Positions 41,103 through 51,597 of a stretch of 64,000 nt of DNA are shown here, piece after piece. The DNA comes from JABFXC01 sp045804265 (GTDB taxonomy: Bacteria > Gemmatimonadota > Gemmatimonadetes > Gemmatimonadales > Gemmatimonadaceae). The DNA is taken from the NCBI GenBank assembly GCA_045804265.1, contig JBJMNK010000113.1, positions 1 to 64,000 on the forward strand, written 5' to 3'. Position numbers and translations under genes: made by a program. The first letter of the stretch is position 1, and every line of letters starts with the position of its first letter. Under the pieces are notes generated by a model. It had not been told where the DNA came from. It saw only the letters and a program-made list of their open reading frames with translations, and made no database searches.

Positions 41103-41762
41103 ATGACGTCGCTGGTGTCGCTGGTTCAAGCTCTCGGAATCGCATACGCGAGTGGTATCAACCTGTACGCCACGGTCACGGTACTCGGCCTGGCGTCGCG
41201 AATGGGTTGGATCGGGCCCCTTCCGGGCGGGCTGTCCGCGGTATCGCACCCGGTGGTCATCGGCATCGCCGCGGTGCTCTACATCTTCGAGTTCGTCGCG
41301 ACGTTGATCCCTGGCGTCGCCTCGGCGTGGGAAACGTTTCACAGCCTCATCCGGCCGCCGGCGGCTGCGGCGCTTGCCGCAATGACGGTCTGGCACGGTG
41401 AAGCGTGGACGATCCTCGCTGCCGCGCTGCTGGGTGGCGGGCTCGGTGTGGCCACGCATGCGACGAAGCTCGGCATTCGATACGCGATCGACACCTCTCC
41501 AGAGCCGCTCACCAACGGGGCGTCGAACGTCGCCGAACTCGGGCTGGTCGCCAGCGTCTCGCTATTTGTCTGGAACCACCCCTGGATCACCCTGGTGTTC
41601 GCCATGGTGGTGCTGGTCGTGCTGATGCTGATGGTGCGTCTGATCTGGCGCGCGCTCCGCCAGGTCTTCTCCGGGAAATGGATGCCGGGACCCGGGCTGC
41701 TTCAGGGGGCACGGTGCTCGGCAGCAACCCCACCTCCCGCACGCGAACGAGCAGAGGAGTGA
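41103..41762 (+). CDS. DUF4126 membrane protein
   Basis: A 219-residue integral membrane protein with about six helices: LGIAYASGINLYATVTVLGLASRMGWIG at the N-terminus, then hydrophobic spans to about residue 190 and a basic cytoplasmic tail. The first segment and the later TKLGIRYAIDTSPEPLTNGASNVAELGLV match DUF4126 proteins, whose function is unknown. Lies 25 bases after dnaN and may be co-transcribed. Confidence 0.82.
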   Translation: MTSLVSLVQALGIAYASGINLYATVTVLGLASRMGWIGPLPGGLSAVSHPVVIGIAAVLYIFEFVATLIPGVASAWETFHSLIRPPAAAALAAMTVWHGEAWTILAAALLGGGLGVATHATKLGIRYAIDTSPEPLTNGASNVAELGLVASVSLFVWNHPWITLVFAMVVLVVLMLMVRLIWRALRQVFSGKWMPGPGLLQGARCSAATPPPARERAEE

Positions 41763-41773
41763 GAGCGACTGCT

Positions 41774-41833
41774 GCCTAACGGGGCGCCGGGAGTTGCGGC
41801 TGTCGCCTAACGGGGCGCCCGCGACAGCAGCCG
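41774..41833. repeat. 15-bp direct repeat GCCTAACGGGGCGCC and hairpin between convergent genes
   Basis: GCCTAACGGGGCGCC occurs at 41774-41788 and 41805-41819. The second copy is the loop and upper stem of a hairpin formed by GGCTGTCGC (41798-41806) and GCGACAGCAGCC (41821-41832). It sits between two convergent gene ends and may act as a terminator. Confidence 0.55.
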
Positions 41834-41834
41834 A

Positions 41835-42767
41835 CTAACGAAGTAGTCTGACCTGCTGGTGTACGGTCTGGACGAACTCCTGCCGCTGCGACCCGGCGTC
41901 GACCACGATCTTCGTCGACCCATTCCCGGTGCCGCCGAGCAGGACGCCCGCCTCGGGATCGACGTAGAGCAGGCTGCTTCCCTGCCCTTGTCCGCTGAGA
42001 TCGACCTGACGACCAGCGACGTGACCCTGGCCTGAAATGATGGTGGTAGTCGTCCGTGCAACTTCAAAGGCGACGTCGCTGGCCTGACGCGACCAGTCGG
42101 CGGGAACGAGAGCCCACGATGCGCGTGACTGCCTGACGCTGCGCGCGATCAGCGGAACCGCGCCACGACAGGTCACCGTGGTGGTCGAGTCGGTCCATTG
42201 CGCGGCCGGTGCCAGGGGAATTGGCAGGGCGGCGAGGATTTCCCGTCCGGCAGTAACGATGGGGCTCACCGGAGTGGCGCAAACGGCGGCAGAATCGACT
42301 GCCGTGGAATCAACGAGCCGCCCATCGGGAAATGCCATCATGCGGAAGGGGACGCCGACGGAGGGCGGCGCGGCCGCTCCACTCCGCGAGCTCGTCACCG
42401 TGAAGGTGTCGACGCTCCCGGCAATGCTGATCATCCCCGAATCACCGCGGGCGATGTGATAGGTGATCAGCGCCCGGGTCGAGATCGAGTCGATCCGCGA
42501 ACCGCCTTCAGCCGATATCACCGCATCGGTGCGGACTTCATACCGATAGACGCCCGGTGCGTATGCGAACGGGTGAGGAGCAGGCGCCGCAACGTTAGGC
42601 GATGCAGCCGGTGGTGGAACGACGACGGCCGGCGGTGGCGTTGGAACTGGTCGCGGGGCGGCCGGCGACGGCACCCGCGACGATGGGCAGGCCGCCGTGA
42701 AGGCGATGAGCAGGACGAGCGACGACGCGTCGCGCAGGGTGGTGAAGGCGGGGATTGCGCGGGACAT
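41835..42767 (-). CDS. Hypothetical lipoprotein
   Basis: A 310-residue protein with a lipoprotein signal (SSLVLLIAFTAAC, Cys at about residue 27) and a long Pro/Ala-rich spacer (VPTPPPAVVVPPPAASPNV). A beta-rich body follows with alternating Asp/Thr-rich strands (GDSGMISIAGSVDTFTVTSSRSG, WTDSTTTVTCRGAVPLIARS). I do not recognise the family. ATG 42767 opens the signal peptide; the frame extends to 42890 into the RNase P RNA gene but without coding character. Confidence 0.72.
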   Translation of the reverse strand: MSRAIPAFTTLRDASSLVLLIAFTAACPSSRVPSPAAPRPVPTPPPAVVVPPPAASPNVAAPAPHPFAYAPGVYRYEVRTDAVISAEGGSRIDSISTRALITYHIARGDSGMISIAGSVDTFTVTSSRSGAAAPPSVGVPFRMMAFPDGRLVDSTAVDSAAVCATPVSPIVTAGREILAALPIPLAPAAQWTDSTTTVTCRGAVPLIARSVRQSRASWALVPADWSRQASDVAFEVARTTTTIISGQGHVAGRQVDLSGQGQGSSLLYVDPEAGVLLGGTGNGSTKIVVDAGSQRQEFVQTVHQQVRLLR

Positions 42768-42830
42768 TGAAGCCGAGTCAGGCGGGTCGCCGCGACCAGT
42801 CGCGGATGTTGCAGGAACGTGAGGCAGGGA

Positions 42831-43228
42831 GTGCACGCAAGCGGCCTGTAAGCCGGGTTCTGTCGGACGACGAATCGTCCGGACGGTCATTCCTCTCGGA
42901 GTGCGATCACCCGCACCCTCCAGCAGCCGACCCGCGGCGTCTTGATCGGGGAGGACTGCCCCTCGCCGCCTATTTGGCCTTGCTCCGACTGGGGTTTACC
43001 GTGCCGCTCCCGTTACCGGTCGCGCGGTGGGCTCTTACCCCACCTTTTCACCCTTGCCCGGCCGGTTCACACCGATCGGGCGGTTTGTTTTCTGTGGCAC
43101 TGTCCGTCGCGCCTGCCTCACGGCGTGCGCGCCCAGGCGTTACCTGGCAGTCTGTCCATGGAGCCCGGACTTTCCTCGGCGCACCGCCTTGCGACGGATT
43201 GCCGCGACCATCCGGCCGCTTGCATGCC
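42831..43228 (-). ncRNA. rnpB: RNase P RNA, bacterial class A
   Basis: On the minus strand: GAGGAAAGTCCGGGCTCC (the universal P4/J3-4 core) near the 5' end, GGTAAGAGCCCACCG, ACAGAAAACA-type segments, and the 3' universal part CGACAGAACCCGGCTTAC. The P1 helix GCAAGCGGCC (5') pairs with GGCCGCTTGC (3'). Length about 398 nt, typical for class A. Cleaves 5' leaders of pre-tRNAs with the RnpA protein. Its 5' end is only a few bases after the stop of the upstream pseudokinase gene. Confidence 0.97.
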
Positions 43229-43230
43229 CT

Positions 43231-44259
43231 TCAAATGTACTTTGTTGCGGCCCAGAGAACGAGTATTCCGCTGACGATGACCGCGACGCGACCTGCGCAT
43301 CCGCGGCCAGACACCACAGCGCGTTCGGCAGTCCCGGGACGGCGCTGCTCAGCCTTCACACCGAGCGCGTCGTGAAATTGCTGAAGGTCGTGCCAGCGAT
43401 CGGCAGGCTCCTGCTCGATGGCGCGGAGCATCGCGGCGGTCAGGGCCGCGGTCGCGGTGGTCGCCGGCGCACCTCCGTCGGCGAGCACGACGGCCATGAC
43501 GGTGGCCGTGGTCCGCCCACCGAACGGCGGTCGTCCGGTGAGTGCCGTGTAAAGCGTCGCGCCTAACGCGAAGACATCACAACGAGCGTCGAACGGCGCG
43601 CCATCAAGGAGCTCCGGTGCAAGGAAGGTCGTCATCTCGAGCGTAGCGCCCACCGTACGAGGGTCGACGCCGGCGGCGAGCAGCGCGAGCGTCATGCGCG
43701 GCCAGCGAAGCGACACGCCGCCTCGAGTGTCGACGAAGATCGTCGATGGCGTGAGTAACCCGTGCGGGCTGTCCGCGGCCACCAGAATCGTGCAGGCCGC
43801 ACGGCCGATCGCGAGCAACTCGTTCGCCGCGAGAGGGCCCTTGGCGGCGATGCGCGCGGCGAGTGACTCGCCGCGAGGTGGCAGCTCGAGAAAGTAGAGT
43901 TGGCCGGACTCCGTAATCCCCGCGCCCTGATAGCCAGCCCGCTCGATCGTCCGCACGAAGGCATCCGGCTCGGTGACGCGCGAATTGAGCGCAGTCGACA
44001 GTTGAGTGACGACCACGCTCCGTCCGTCCGACGTCGTTGCGGTGAACTCAGTCCCGAGCGGGCTGGGCACCCCGTGATCGTCGAGAAAGACGGGAGCATC
44101 GAGCGCACGAAGCGCGAGAACGAAGTCGTCGGGAGACATGAGCGCGAAGTGGCGCCGGGCAAGCGGAGTGAGAATCGTCGCAGCCGCGACGCGATGTGGA
44201 ATGACGACGGTGTGACCCGTGACGCCACTGTTACCGCCGTCGTGCCGGTACCGATCCAT
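43231..44259 (-). CDS. Ser/Thr kinase-like protein lacking catalytic residues (pseudokinase)
   Basis: A 342-residue protein with kinase-fold landmarks: VVVTQLSTAL where VAIK should be, FLELPPRGESLAARI, HGLLTPSTIFVDTRGGVSLRW in place of HRDLKPxN...DFG, then FLAPELLDGAPFDARCDVFALGATLYTALTGRPPFGG (a good APE-to-GxPPF stretch) and a terminal helix RWHDLQQFHDAL. The ATP-binding lysine, HRD aspartate and DFG aspartate are all missing. A C-terminal transmembrane helix (VAVIVSGILVLWAATKYI) anchors it. Start 44259 is uncertain; 44139 (MSPDDFVLALRAL) is also possible. It diverges from a pseudo-receiver/AraC regulator. Confidence 0.75.
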   Translation of the reverse strand: MDRYRHDGGNSGVTGHTVVIPHRVAAATILTPLARRHFALMSPDDFVLALRALDAPVFLDDHGVPSPLGTEFTATTSDGRSVVVTQLSTALNSRVTEPDAFVRTIERAGYQGAGITESGQLYFLELPPRGESLAARIAAKGPLAANELLAIGRAACTILVAADSPHGLLTPSTIFVDTRGGVSLRWPRMTLALLAAGVDPRTVGATLEMTTFLAPELLDGAPFDARCDVFALGATLYTALTGRPPFGGRTTATVMAVVLADGGAPATTATAALTAAMLRAIEQEPADRWHDLQQFHDALGVKAEQRRPGTAERAVVSGRGCAGRVAVIVSGILVLWAATKYI

Positions 44260-44304
44260 GAGCGCGACGGAGCTGGCGTACAACTCTCTGCCATTGGAGG
44301 CCAC

Positions 44305-45189
44305 ATGTCGCCGTCGACGATCACCCGTCTGGGAGCGGGTGGACCACAGGAGCCTCTCGCCGCGGTCGCGACGATGCTCGAGCCGGCCGAGCGAGCGCGT
44401 GTCGACGCGGCCGGAGTCGGTGTCTACCGGGCGCTGCATCGCGATTCACTCGACGACGTGTTCCGCGACTTGCGCGAGCGTCCAATCGGTGCTGTGCTGG
44501 TCTCGGTCTGCCGCTGCGCCGAGCGCGATACCGCGAAGATCGCACGTCTGGTCCGCGAGTTCCCGCGCATCCCCGCATTTGCACTCCTCACGCAGCTCGA
44601 GGTGCAGACACCACGTGCCGTGCTCGCGCTCGGGCGCAGCGGGATCCGCGCCATCGTCGACGTCCGGCAGCCAACGGGATGGCGAGAGCTGCGCGCGGTG
44701 CTGGCCGAACGGCGCGGTGACGACATCCAGCGCCTCGCGCTCTCACGGATCGCCGAAGACCTGCCTAACGCCACGCCGGACTGCCAGCAGTTCTTCGAGC
44801 TGGTGTTCCGACCACGGTCGATTGGAACCGTCCGTGCGCTCGCGAGGGCGTTAGGCATCCTGCCAAGCACACTGATGAGCCGATTCTTCCGCGCCCGCCT
44901 GCCGGCGCCCAAGCGCTACCTGGCGACGGCGCGCCTGGTCCGTGCGGCGCGGCTGCTCGAGAATCCGGGGCTATCGGTGGCCAGCGTCGCGAACCACCTG
45001 GATTACTCGTCGCCGCAGAGCTTCGGCCGCCACGTGCGCACGATGCTCGGCGTCGGCGCGGTGGAGTTTCGCGAGCGTTATGACGGTGAGGGAATGCTGC
45101 GACGCTTCCGCGAGGAGCTGGTGATTCCGTTCGCGCCGGTGCTGCGCGCGTTCTCGCCGCTCACTGCTTCGGCGGCGATTCGAGAGTGA
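44305..45189 (+). CDS. AraC-family regulator with receiver-like N-terminal domain
   Basis: A 294-residue regulator starting at ATG 44305 behind TTGGAGGCC. Residues about 20-135 look like a degenerate receiver fold: ALVSVCRCAERDTAKIARLVREFPRIPAFALLT and LGRSGIRAIVDVRQPTGWRELRAVL have the beta/alpha rhythm but lack the phospho-acceptor aspartate cluster. The C-terminal 100 residues are an AraC DNA-binding domain: YLATARLVRAARLLENPGLSVASVANHLDYSSPQSFGRHVRTMLGV. Its 3' end overlaps the convergent chemoreceptor gene by 29 bases. Confidence 0.82.
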   Translation: MSPSTITRLGAGGPQEPLAAVATMLEPAERARVDAAGVGVYRALHRDSLDDVFRDLRERPIGAVLVSVCRCAERDTAKIARLVREFPRIPAFALLTQLEVQTPRAVLALGRSGIRAIVDVRQPTGWRELRAVLAERRGDDIQRLALSRIAEDLPNATPDCQQFFELVFRPRSIGTVRALARALGILPSTLMSRFFRARLPAPKRYLATARLVRAARLLENPGLSVASVANHLDYSSPQSFGRHVRTMLGVGAVEFRERYDGEGMLRRFREELVIPFAPVLRAFSPLTASAAIRE

Positions 45190-46891
45190 CGGTGAAGCGG
45201 GTGATCGATCGCCGCAACCGGTCGGCGAGCGCGGCGAGCTGCTGGGACGAGCTGGAGAGCGTGCCTAACGACACTTTCTGCGCCGAGGCCGCGCTCGAGG
45301 CCTCTTCCGCACGCGCGGCCGCCTCGACCGACGCGTTCTCCATCGCGCGGATCGAACCGGCGAGGTGCCCCATCGTCTCCGACTGATTGCGCGACACCGC
45401 AGCAGCCTCGCCGATGACCGCAGCAATGCGCTCGATGCCGGCGAGCACGGTACCCAGGGCGGTCGTCGCGTCGGTGGCGACGGTGCCGACACCGCGCACC
45501 TCTTCCTCACCGACCGTCATCGATCGCACCGCGGATTCGATCTGCGCGCGCACGCCGGAGATCTCGACGGCAATCTCCTTCGCCGCGCGCTCGCTCTGGG
45601 CGGCGAGCTTTCCGACCTCATCGGCGACGACGGCGAATCCCCTGCCATGCTCACCTGCTCGTGCCGCCTCGATCGCGGCGTTGAGGGCGAGCAGGTTGGT
45701 CTGACGGGCGATGCCCGAGACCGACTGCGCGAACTTCCCGATCTTCTCGGAGGCGCTCGCGAGCGCGCCGACCGCCGCCGCAGACTCGCGGACCTTCGTA
45801 CCGATGGCGACGAGCGACCCGGCAGCGCGACCGGTTGCTTCGCGGCTCGAGGACGCGGCAGCAACCAGGTCACGCGCGTCGTTTTCCATCGCGGCTGCGC
45901 GGCCGCGCAGCCCGCTCGCCGCATCGAGCGCGGAATCGGTATGCCTGACGCCCGAGACAGCATGGTGACGCTGCTCCTTCAATCGATGGCTCACATCACC
46001 AACGGTCGCCACGAATTCGTCGCCGGCGATATTGATCTCTCCGACCGATGCGGCGAGCTGCTCGGCGACAGCTGCCACTTCATCCGACTCGCGTTGGACG
46101 CTGGCGATGAGATTGCCGATCTCGGCGAGCATGCGATTGAAGCTGCGCTGCAGGAACCCCAGCTCGTCCGCATACTTGCTCTCGGCGCGGATGGTCAGGT
46201 CACCGGCTTCCGCCGCGGCCATGCATTCGCGGGTCGCGCGAATGCGACTGATGAGCTTCGATGCGATCGGGACGATCGAATGCGCAACGAGGAGGAGAAG
46301 CCCGGCGTTGACGAGAATCCATACCGTCGACTGCGCCGTTTCAGGATGCCGCGCGCGGCCGAGCACCATCGCGAGCGTGTAGCCGGTCGCAGAGGCGACA
46401 GCGGTGAAGTAGCCGATCACGCGTCCACGGTCGAATGAGTACGGCACGATCGCCAGGAAATAGATCGCGACAAGTCCGGGCTGTGCGTACGTGTACACGA
46501 TCGTACTGATGAGCGCCGCGTCGAACGCGGCGAACGCATAGCGGAACCACCAGTGGCGAGCTCCCAGCGCGATTCGCGTGAGGATCCAGTTGATACTGAT
46601 CGCACCGGCGGCGACACCGAAGACCGTCGAGTAGGTGACATCGAGCGCGCCGAATATCTTCGCGGCGAGGAACGACAATGCGATCGCGACCGTGCTGACC
46701 AGCCGGCGACGATATCCGAGGCGGAAGGTGATGAGATCCTTCTCGAGCTCCTCGTCGCTGTTGAAGCCCCTGCGTGCTGCCGCGCGGTCGGCCGTGCGGC
46801 CTATCGCTCGCGGATGCGGCTGCCCGACGGGCGCCGTATACTGCGCAGCATCGGCAGAAACGGTGGCGCGCTGTTCGGTGGTTCGTGTCAC
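45161..46891 (-). CDS. Methyl-accepting chemotaxis protein
   Basis: A 576-residue transducer. Residues about 60-210 hold six predicted transmembrane helices with short loops rather than a periplasmic sensor domain. A HAMP-like linker follows (ISRIRATRECMAAAEAGDLTIRAESKYADELGFLQRSFNRM). The signalling domain spans about 270-570 with the hairpin tip IARQTNLLALNAAIEAARAGEHGRGFAVVADEVGKLA. No other che genes are in the window. A membrane-embedded signal seems likely. It starts at GTG 46891. Confidence 0.9.
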   Translation of the reverse strand: MTRTTEQRATVSADAAQYTAPVGQPHPRAIGRTADRAAARRGFNSDEELEKDLITFRLGYRRRLVSTVAIALSFLAAKIFGALDVTYSTVFGVAAGAISINWILTRIALGARHWWFRYAFAAFDAALISTIVYTYAQPGLVAIYFLAIVPYSFDRGRVIGYFTAVASATGYTLAMVLGRARHPETAQSTVWILVNAGLLLLVAHSIVPIASKLISRIRATRECMAAAEAGDLTIRAESKYADELGFLQRSFNRMLAEIGNLIASVQRESDEVAAVAEQLAASVGEINIAGDEFVATVGDVSHRLKEQRHHAVSGVRHTDSALDAASGLRGRAAAMENDARDLVAAASSSREATGRAAGSLVAIGTKVRESAAAVGALASASEKIGKFAQSVSGIARQTNLLALNAAIEAARAGEHGRGFAVVADEVGKLAAQSERAAKEIAVEISGVRAQIESAVRSMTVGEEEVRGVGTVATDATTALGTVLAGIERIAAVIGEAAAVSRNQSETMGHLAGSIRAMENASVEAAARAEEASSAASAQKVSLGTLSSSSQQLAALADRLRRSITRFTVTLESPPKQ

Positions 46892-47074
46892 GCCTGCTCG
46901 TCTCGACAGAGGGTTAAGGCTGGCTGGAGCGGGCGAACACCGTTAGACAGCGCTGTCGCGCTGATGGAATAGATGGTGCATTCCACTACTCTGCATGCAT
47001 AGCGACCGGCGCCATCTGGTGTCTGCCGCCAACACCTCACGACGATCGACTCCGTCAGCGGAAACGGCATAACG

Positions 47075-48169
47075 GTGCTCGAAGCAGAAAGCACGGCGGC
47101 TCAACGTCTGACTCAGCAGGTGGTCGCGGCGCTCCAGGCCGGCGCTCCGGCATTGGCCGCGCGCTGGCGCACGGACGGAGCGCGAGTGGCACCAGGTGCG
47201 CCCGTACTCGACGCCGCGGCACCGCATTCAGCCGAAGTGGTGCGCGCGCTCGATGCACTCGCACGCGGAATCGGGGGTGATGCCTGCTGGCAGGATGACC
47301 TGATCCGTGCCGGGTGGGCCCTCGGGAGCGAGGAGTACCGACTCGGCGCCTCGCTGCACGCGATGTTGAAGCAGATCGACCTGCTCGAGGCGTTGACGCT
47401 CTACGCGCTCGAGACAGCCGCAACACAGGACGAGAGCGCAACAGCCGCCGACGGCATCGCGCTCTCGCGCCGCCTGCAGCGCGCGCGGTCGCTGCTTTCG
47501 CTGGCGACCGTGAAGGGGTTCACCGAGGGATACTTCGGTGAAGTGCGCGATCGGTACCGGCTGCTGCGTCATGACCTGCGCAACCCGCTGGGGACGATCC
47601 GTACCGCGGTCTCGCTGATGGAGGACGAAACGTTGCCGCCGGAGATGCGCGCAAACCCGCGATTCCGAACGATGGTCAAGCGCAACGCATCGTCGATCGA
47701 CACGATGATCGGAACGCGGCTCGCTGACGCGACGACGCGCGACGAGGCGTTCTCGTGGCACGTCGTGCCGCTCGCGGACGTGGTGCGCACCGTCCGCCGC
47801 GACCTTCGTGAGGACGCAGCCGACGCGCACTGCGACATCGTCTGGCAGCAGGACCTGCCGACACTGCGCACCGACGCGTTAGGCGCCGAACTCGTGCTTC
47901 GGACCGTAGTCGGGGCGGTGCTCCGCGAAGCGGTGCCGCATACGATCGTGCAGGTCGAGCTCGAACGCGTCGACGGCGAGCACGTCGTGTTGCTCGTTCG
48001 TCACCGGCAGGGCGAGCAGCGTCGCACAGGCTGTGAAGCGGGACTTGCGCTCGCCGAGCGGTTGGCGGCACGACTCGGCGGCCGCGTGTGGCGCGACGAG
48101 GTCGTGCACATCGCGCTGCCGATTTCAGTGCGTGGCGAGGAGCGGGAGGATATCGCTGGCGCGCGCTAG
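47075..48169 (+). CDS. Histidine-kinase-like protein with degenerate ATPase
   Basis: A 364-residue soluble protein. Residues 1-160 are helical (a sensing or dimer region). RLLRHDLRNPLGTIRTAVSLME at about 165-190 is an H-box with the phospho-accepting histidine. The C-terminal domain has remnants of an HATPase fold (ELVLRTVVGAVLREAVPHTIVQVELE, GLALAERLAARLGGRVW), but the asparagine of the N-box and the DxGxG motif are missing. It may therefore be phosphorylated by another kinase or act as a phosphotransfer protein. Start choice follows the first codon in frame. Its 3' end overlaps pyrE by 45 bases (convergent). Confidence 0.72.
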   Translation: MLEAESTAAQRLTQQVVAALQAGAPALAARWRTDGARVAPGAPVLDAAAPHSAEVVRALDALARGIGGDACWQDDLIRAGWALGSEEYRLGASLHAMLKQIDLLEALTLYALETAATQDESATAADGIALSRRLQRARSLLSLATVKGFTEGYFGEVRDRYRLLRHDLRNPLGTIRTAVSLMEDETLPPEMRANPRFRTMVKRNASSIDTMIGTRLADATTRDEAFSWHVVPLADVVRTVRRDLREDAADAHCDIVWQQDLPTLRTDALGAELVLRTVVGAVLREAVPHTIVQVELERVDGEHVVLLVRHRQGEQRRTGCEAGLALAERLAARLGGRVWRDEVVHIALPISVRGEEREDIAGAR

Positions 48170-48688
48170 CGCGCGCACGTCGTAGCCCGCCTGTTGCAGT
48201 GTTTCGCGGCCGCCCTCTTCGCGGTCCACCAGCGCGAGCACGCCAAGGATTCTGCCCCCGGCCGCGGAGATCGCAGCTGCCGCCTTGAGCGCCGAGCCGC
48301 CGGTCGTGATCACGTCCTCGATCACCACGACCTGATCGCCTTCGCGAAATGGACCCTCGATCAACTTTCCGGTGCCGTGTGCCTTCGCCTCCTTGCGCAC
48401 GGTGAACGCGCGCAGCGGATGCCGGGTCGTGGCGCTGGCGTAGCTGATCGCATAGCTGATCGGATCGGCGCCGAGCGTCAAGCCGCCGATGCTGTCAGCC
48501 TTCCATCCTGCCGAGTCGATCTCCGCGAGCGCGAGCGGACCAATGAGCGCGAGACCGTCCGGGCTCATCGCCGTCAGGCGGGCGTCGACATAGAACTCCG
48601 ACTGTCGTCCCGACGCGAGGGTAAAGTGTCCGCGCCGTGCGGACCGTTCGGCGAGAAGGCGGTGGAGTCGGGCGCGATCGGCGGGCAT
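48125..48688 (-). CDS. pyrE: Orotate phosphoribosyltransferase
   Basis: A 187-residue enzyme of de novo pyrimidine synthesis (orotate + PRPP to OMP). Features: GHFTLASGRQSEFYVDARL, IGGLTLGADPISYAISY, AFTVRKEAKAHGTGKLIEGP (flexible loop lysines) and the PRPP loop VVVIEDVITTGGSA. Normal length. Alone, with no other pyr genes nearby; upp (salvage) is at 30.5 kb. Confidence 0.95.
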   Translation of the reverse strand: MPADRARLHRLLAERSARRGHFTLASGRQSEFYVDARLTAMSPDGLALIGPLALAEIDSAGWKADSIGGLTLGADPISYAISYASATTRHPLRAFTVRKEAKAHGTGKLIEGPFREGDQVVVIEDVITTGGSALKAAAAISAAGGRILGVLALVDREEGGRETLQQAGYDVRALARASDILPLLATH

Positions 48689-48789
48689 GACGGGGGAGGT
48701 TAGGCGAGCGTGGGGCGCCAGTCAACGCGCGCGGCCCTTTCCCTGCCCGTGGCCGTGGCCTACTGTGCAGCACCCGCCCCACGAGCGTC

Positions 48790-50517
<1,728 letters not shown>

Positions 50518-50542
50518 GCAGCGGACGCCTGCCGTCACGGCG

Positions 50543-51487
50543 TCAGCGCTTCTTCCGGCCCCGGAAGAGTGCGCGTGCCTTTTCGAGCAGGGTGGCGTCG
50601 TCGTCGGCCGGGACCGGCGCCGGGACGGGCTCACTCGCCGCCACCGAGACTGCTGCGCGGAACGCGGCTGCGAACTCGCGAACCGATGGGTAGCGCCGCG
50701 TCGGATCGCGCGAGAGTCCGCGCATCACGACACTCTCGATGGCGGGCACGATGTACAAGCCGTCCTTCACCGTCCCGAGCGGCGTCGGTGGCTGCGAGAG
50801 CAGCTTGGTGAACATCTCACGCGGTGTCCGGGCGGCGTAGGGATGGCAGCTGGACAAGAGGTAGTAGGCGATCGTCGCGAGGCTCCACTGGTCGGCGGCC
50901 GGCGTGACCATCTCGCCGGACAGCGCCTCTGGAGCGACGTAGAGCAAGGTGCCGACGAAGAAGCCGGCGCGAGTGAGCCGCTCCTCGGCGCCGATCTCGG
51001 TGTCGGCGGCAATCCCGAAGTCGAGGAGTTTCACCTGATGCGTCGCCGGGTCGTACATCACGTTGTCCGGCTTCAGGTCGCGATGCACGATCCCGGCGAG
51101 ATGCGCAGCCTGAACCGCTTCGGCGATCTGCTCGACGATCTCTGCGACCTCGGCCGCGGGAAGCGGTGCCTTCCGCCGTGCATAGCGTTCGAGCAGCTCA
51201 CCGGCGGCCCACTCGGTCGCGATGAAATGCAGCCCCGCGTCGCCCTCGCCGATTTCGATCGTGCGAACGACGTTCGGATGATGGACACGCGAGCCGAAGC
51301 GTGCCTCGCGAACAAAGCGGGCAACGGCGGTACGATCCTCGCGCAGCTTCTCGCGCAACACCTTCACGGCGACTACCCCGTGCTCCGGGTGATCGGCGCG
51401 ATACACGGCCGAGGTTCCCCCTTCACCGACCAGTGCGGAAAGGGTATATCCAGCGAGATTGCGCCCGACGATCGACTGATGCGACAC
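50543..51487 (-). CDS. Serine/threonine protein kinase, PknB type
   Basis: A 314-residue kinase with all catalytic motifs: glycine loop VGEGGTSAVY, VVAVKVLRE (ATP lysine), IVHRDLKPDNVMYD (HRD), KLLDFGIAADTE (DFG) and VGTLLYVAPEALSG (APE). The C-terminal tail (Ala/Pro/Val-rich, then ATLLEKARALFRGRKKR) is short and basic with no transmembrane helix, so the kinase is cytosolic. It diverges from the GWxTD gene with 110 bases between. Contrast with the catalytically dead relative at 43.2-44.3 kb. Confidence 0.93.
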   Translation of the reverse strand: MSHQSIVGRNLAGYTLSALVGEGGTSAVYRADHPEHGVVAVKVLREKLREDRTAVARFVREARFGSRVHHPNVVRTIEIGEGDAGLHFIATEWAAGELLERYARRKAPLPAAEVAEIVEQIAEAVQAAHLAGIVHRDLKPDNVMYDPATHQVKLLDFGIAADTEIGAEERLTRAGFFVGTLLYVAPEALSGEMVTPAADQWSLATIAYYLLSSCHPYAARTPREMFTKLLSQPPTPLGTVKDGLYIVPAIESVVMRGLSRDPTRRYPSVREFAAAFRAAVSVAASEPVPAPVPADDDATLLEKARALFRGRKKR

Positions 51488-51597
51488 GCGGCGAACCTAA
51501 TCCTGCCCCCGTACCGTGGCAAGCGACCGCGACGCGCACTAGTGTAGGCAGACCAGCATTCGCCGTCGTGTTCGAAACGTTCTCCGAGACCGATTCC

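Noticed and set aside
42755..43375. Plus-strand ORF of 206 codons
   Set aside because: It lies on the antisense strand of RNase P RNA, which explains the conserved sequence better.
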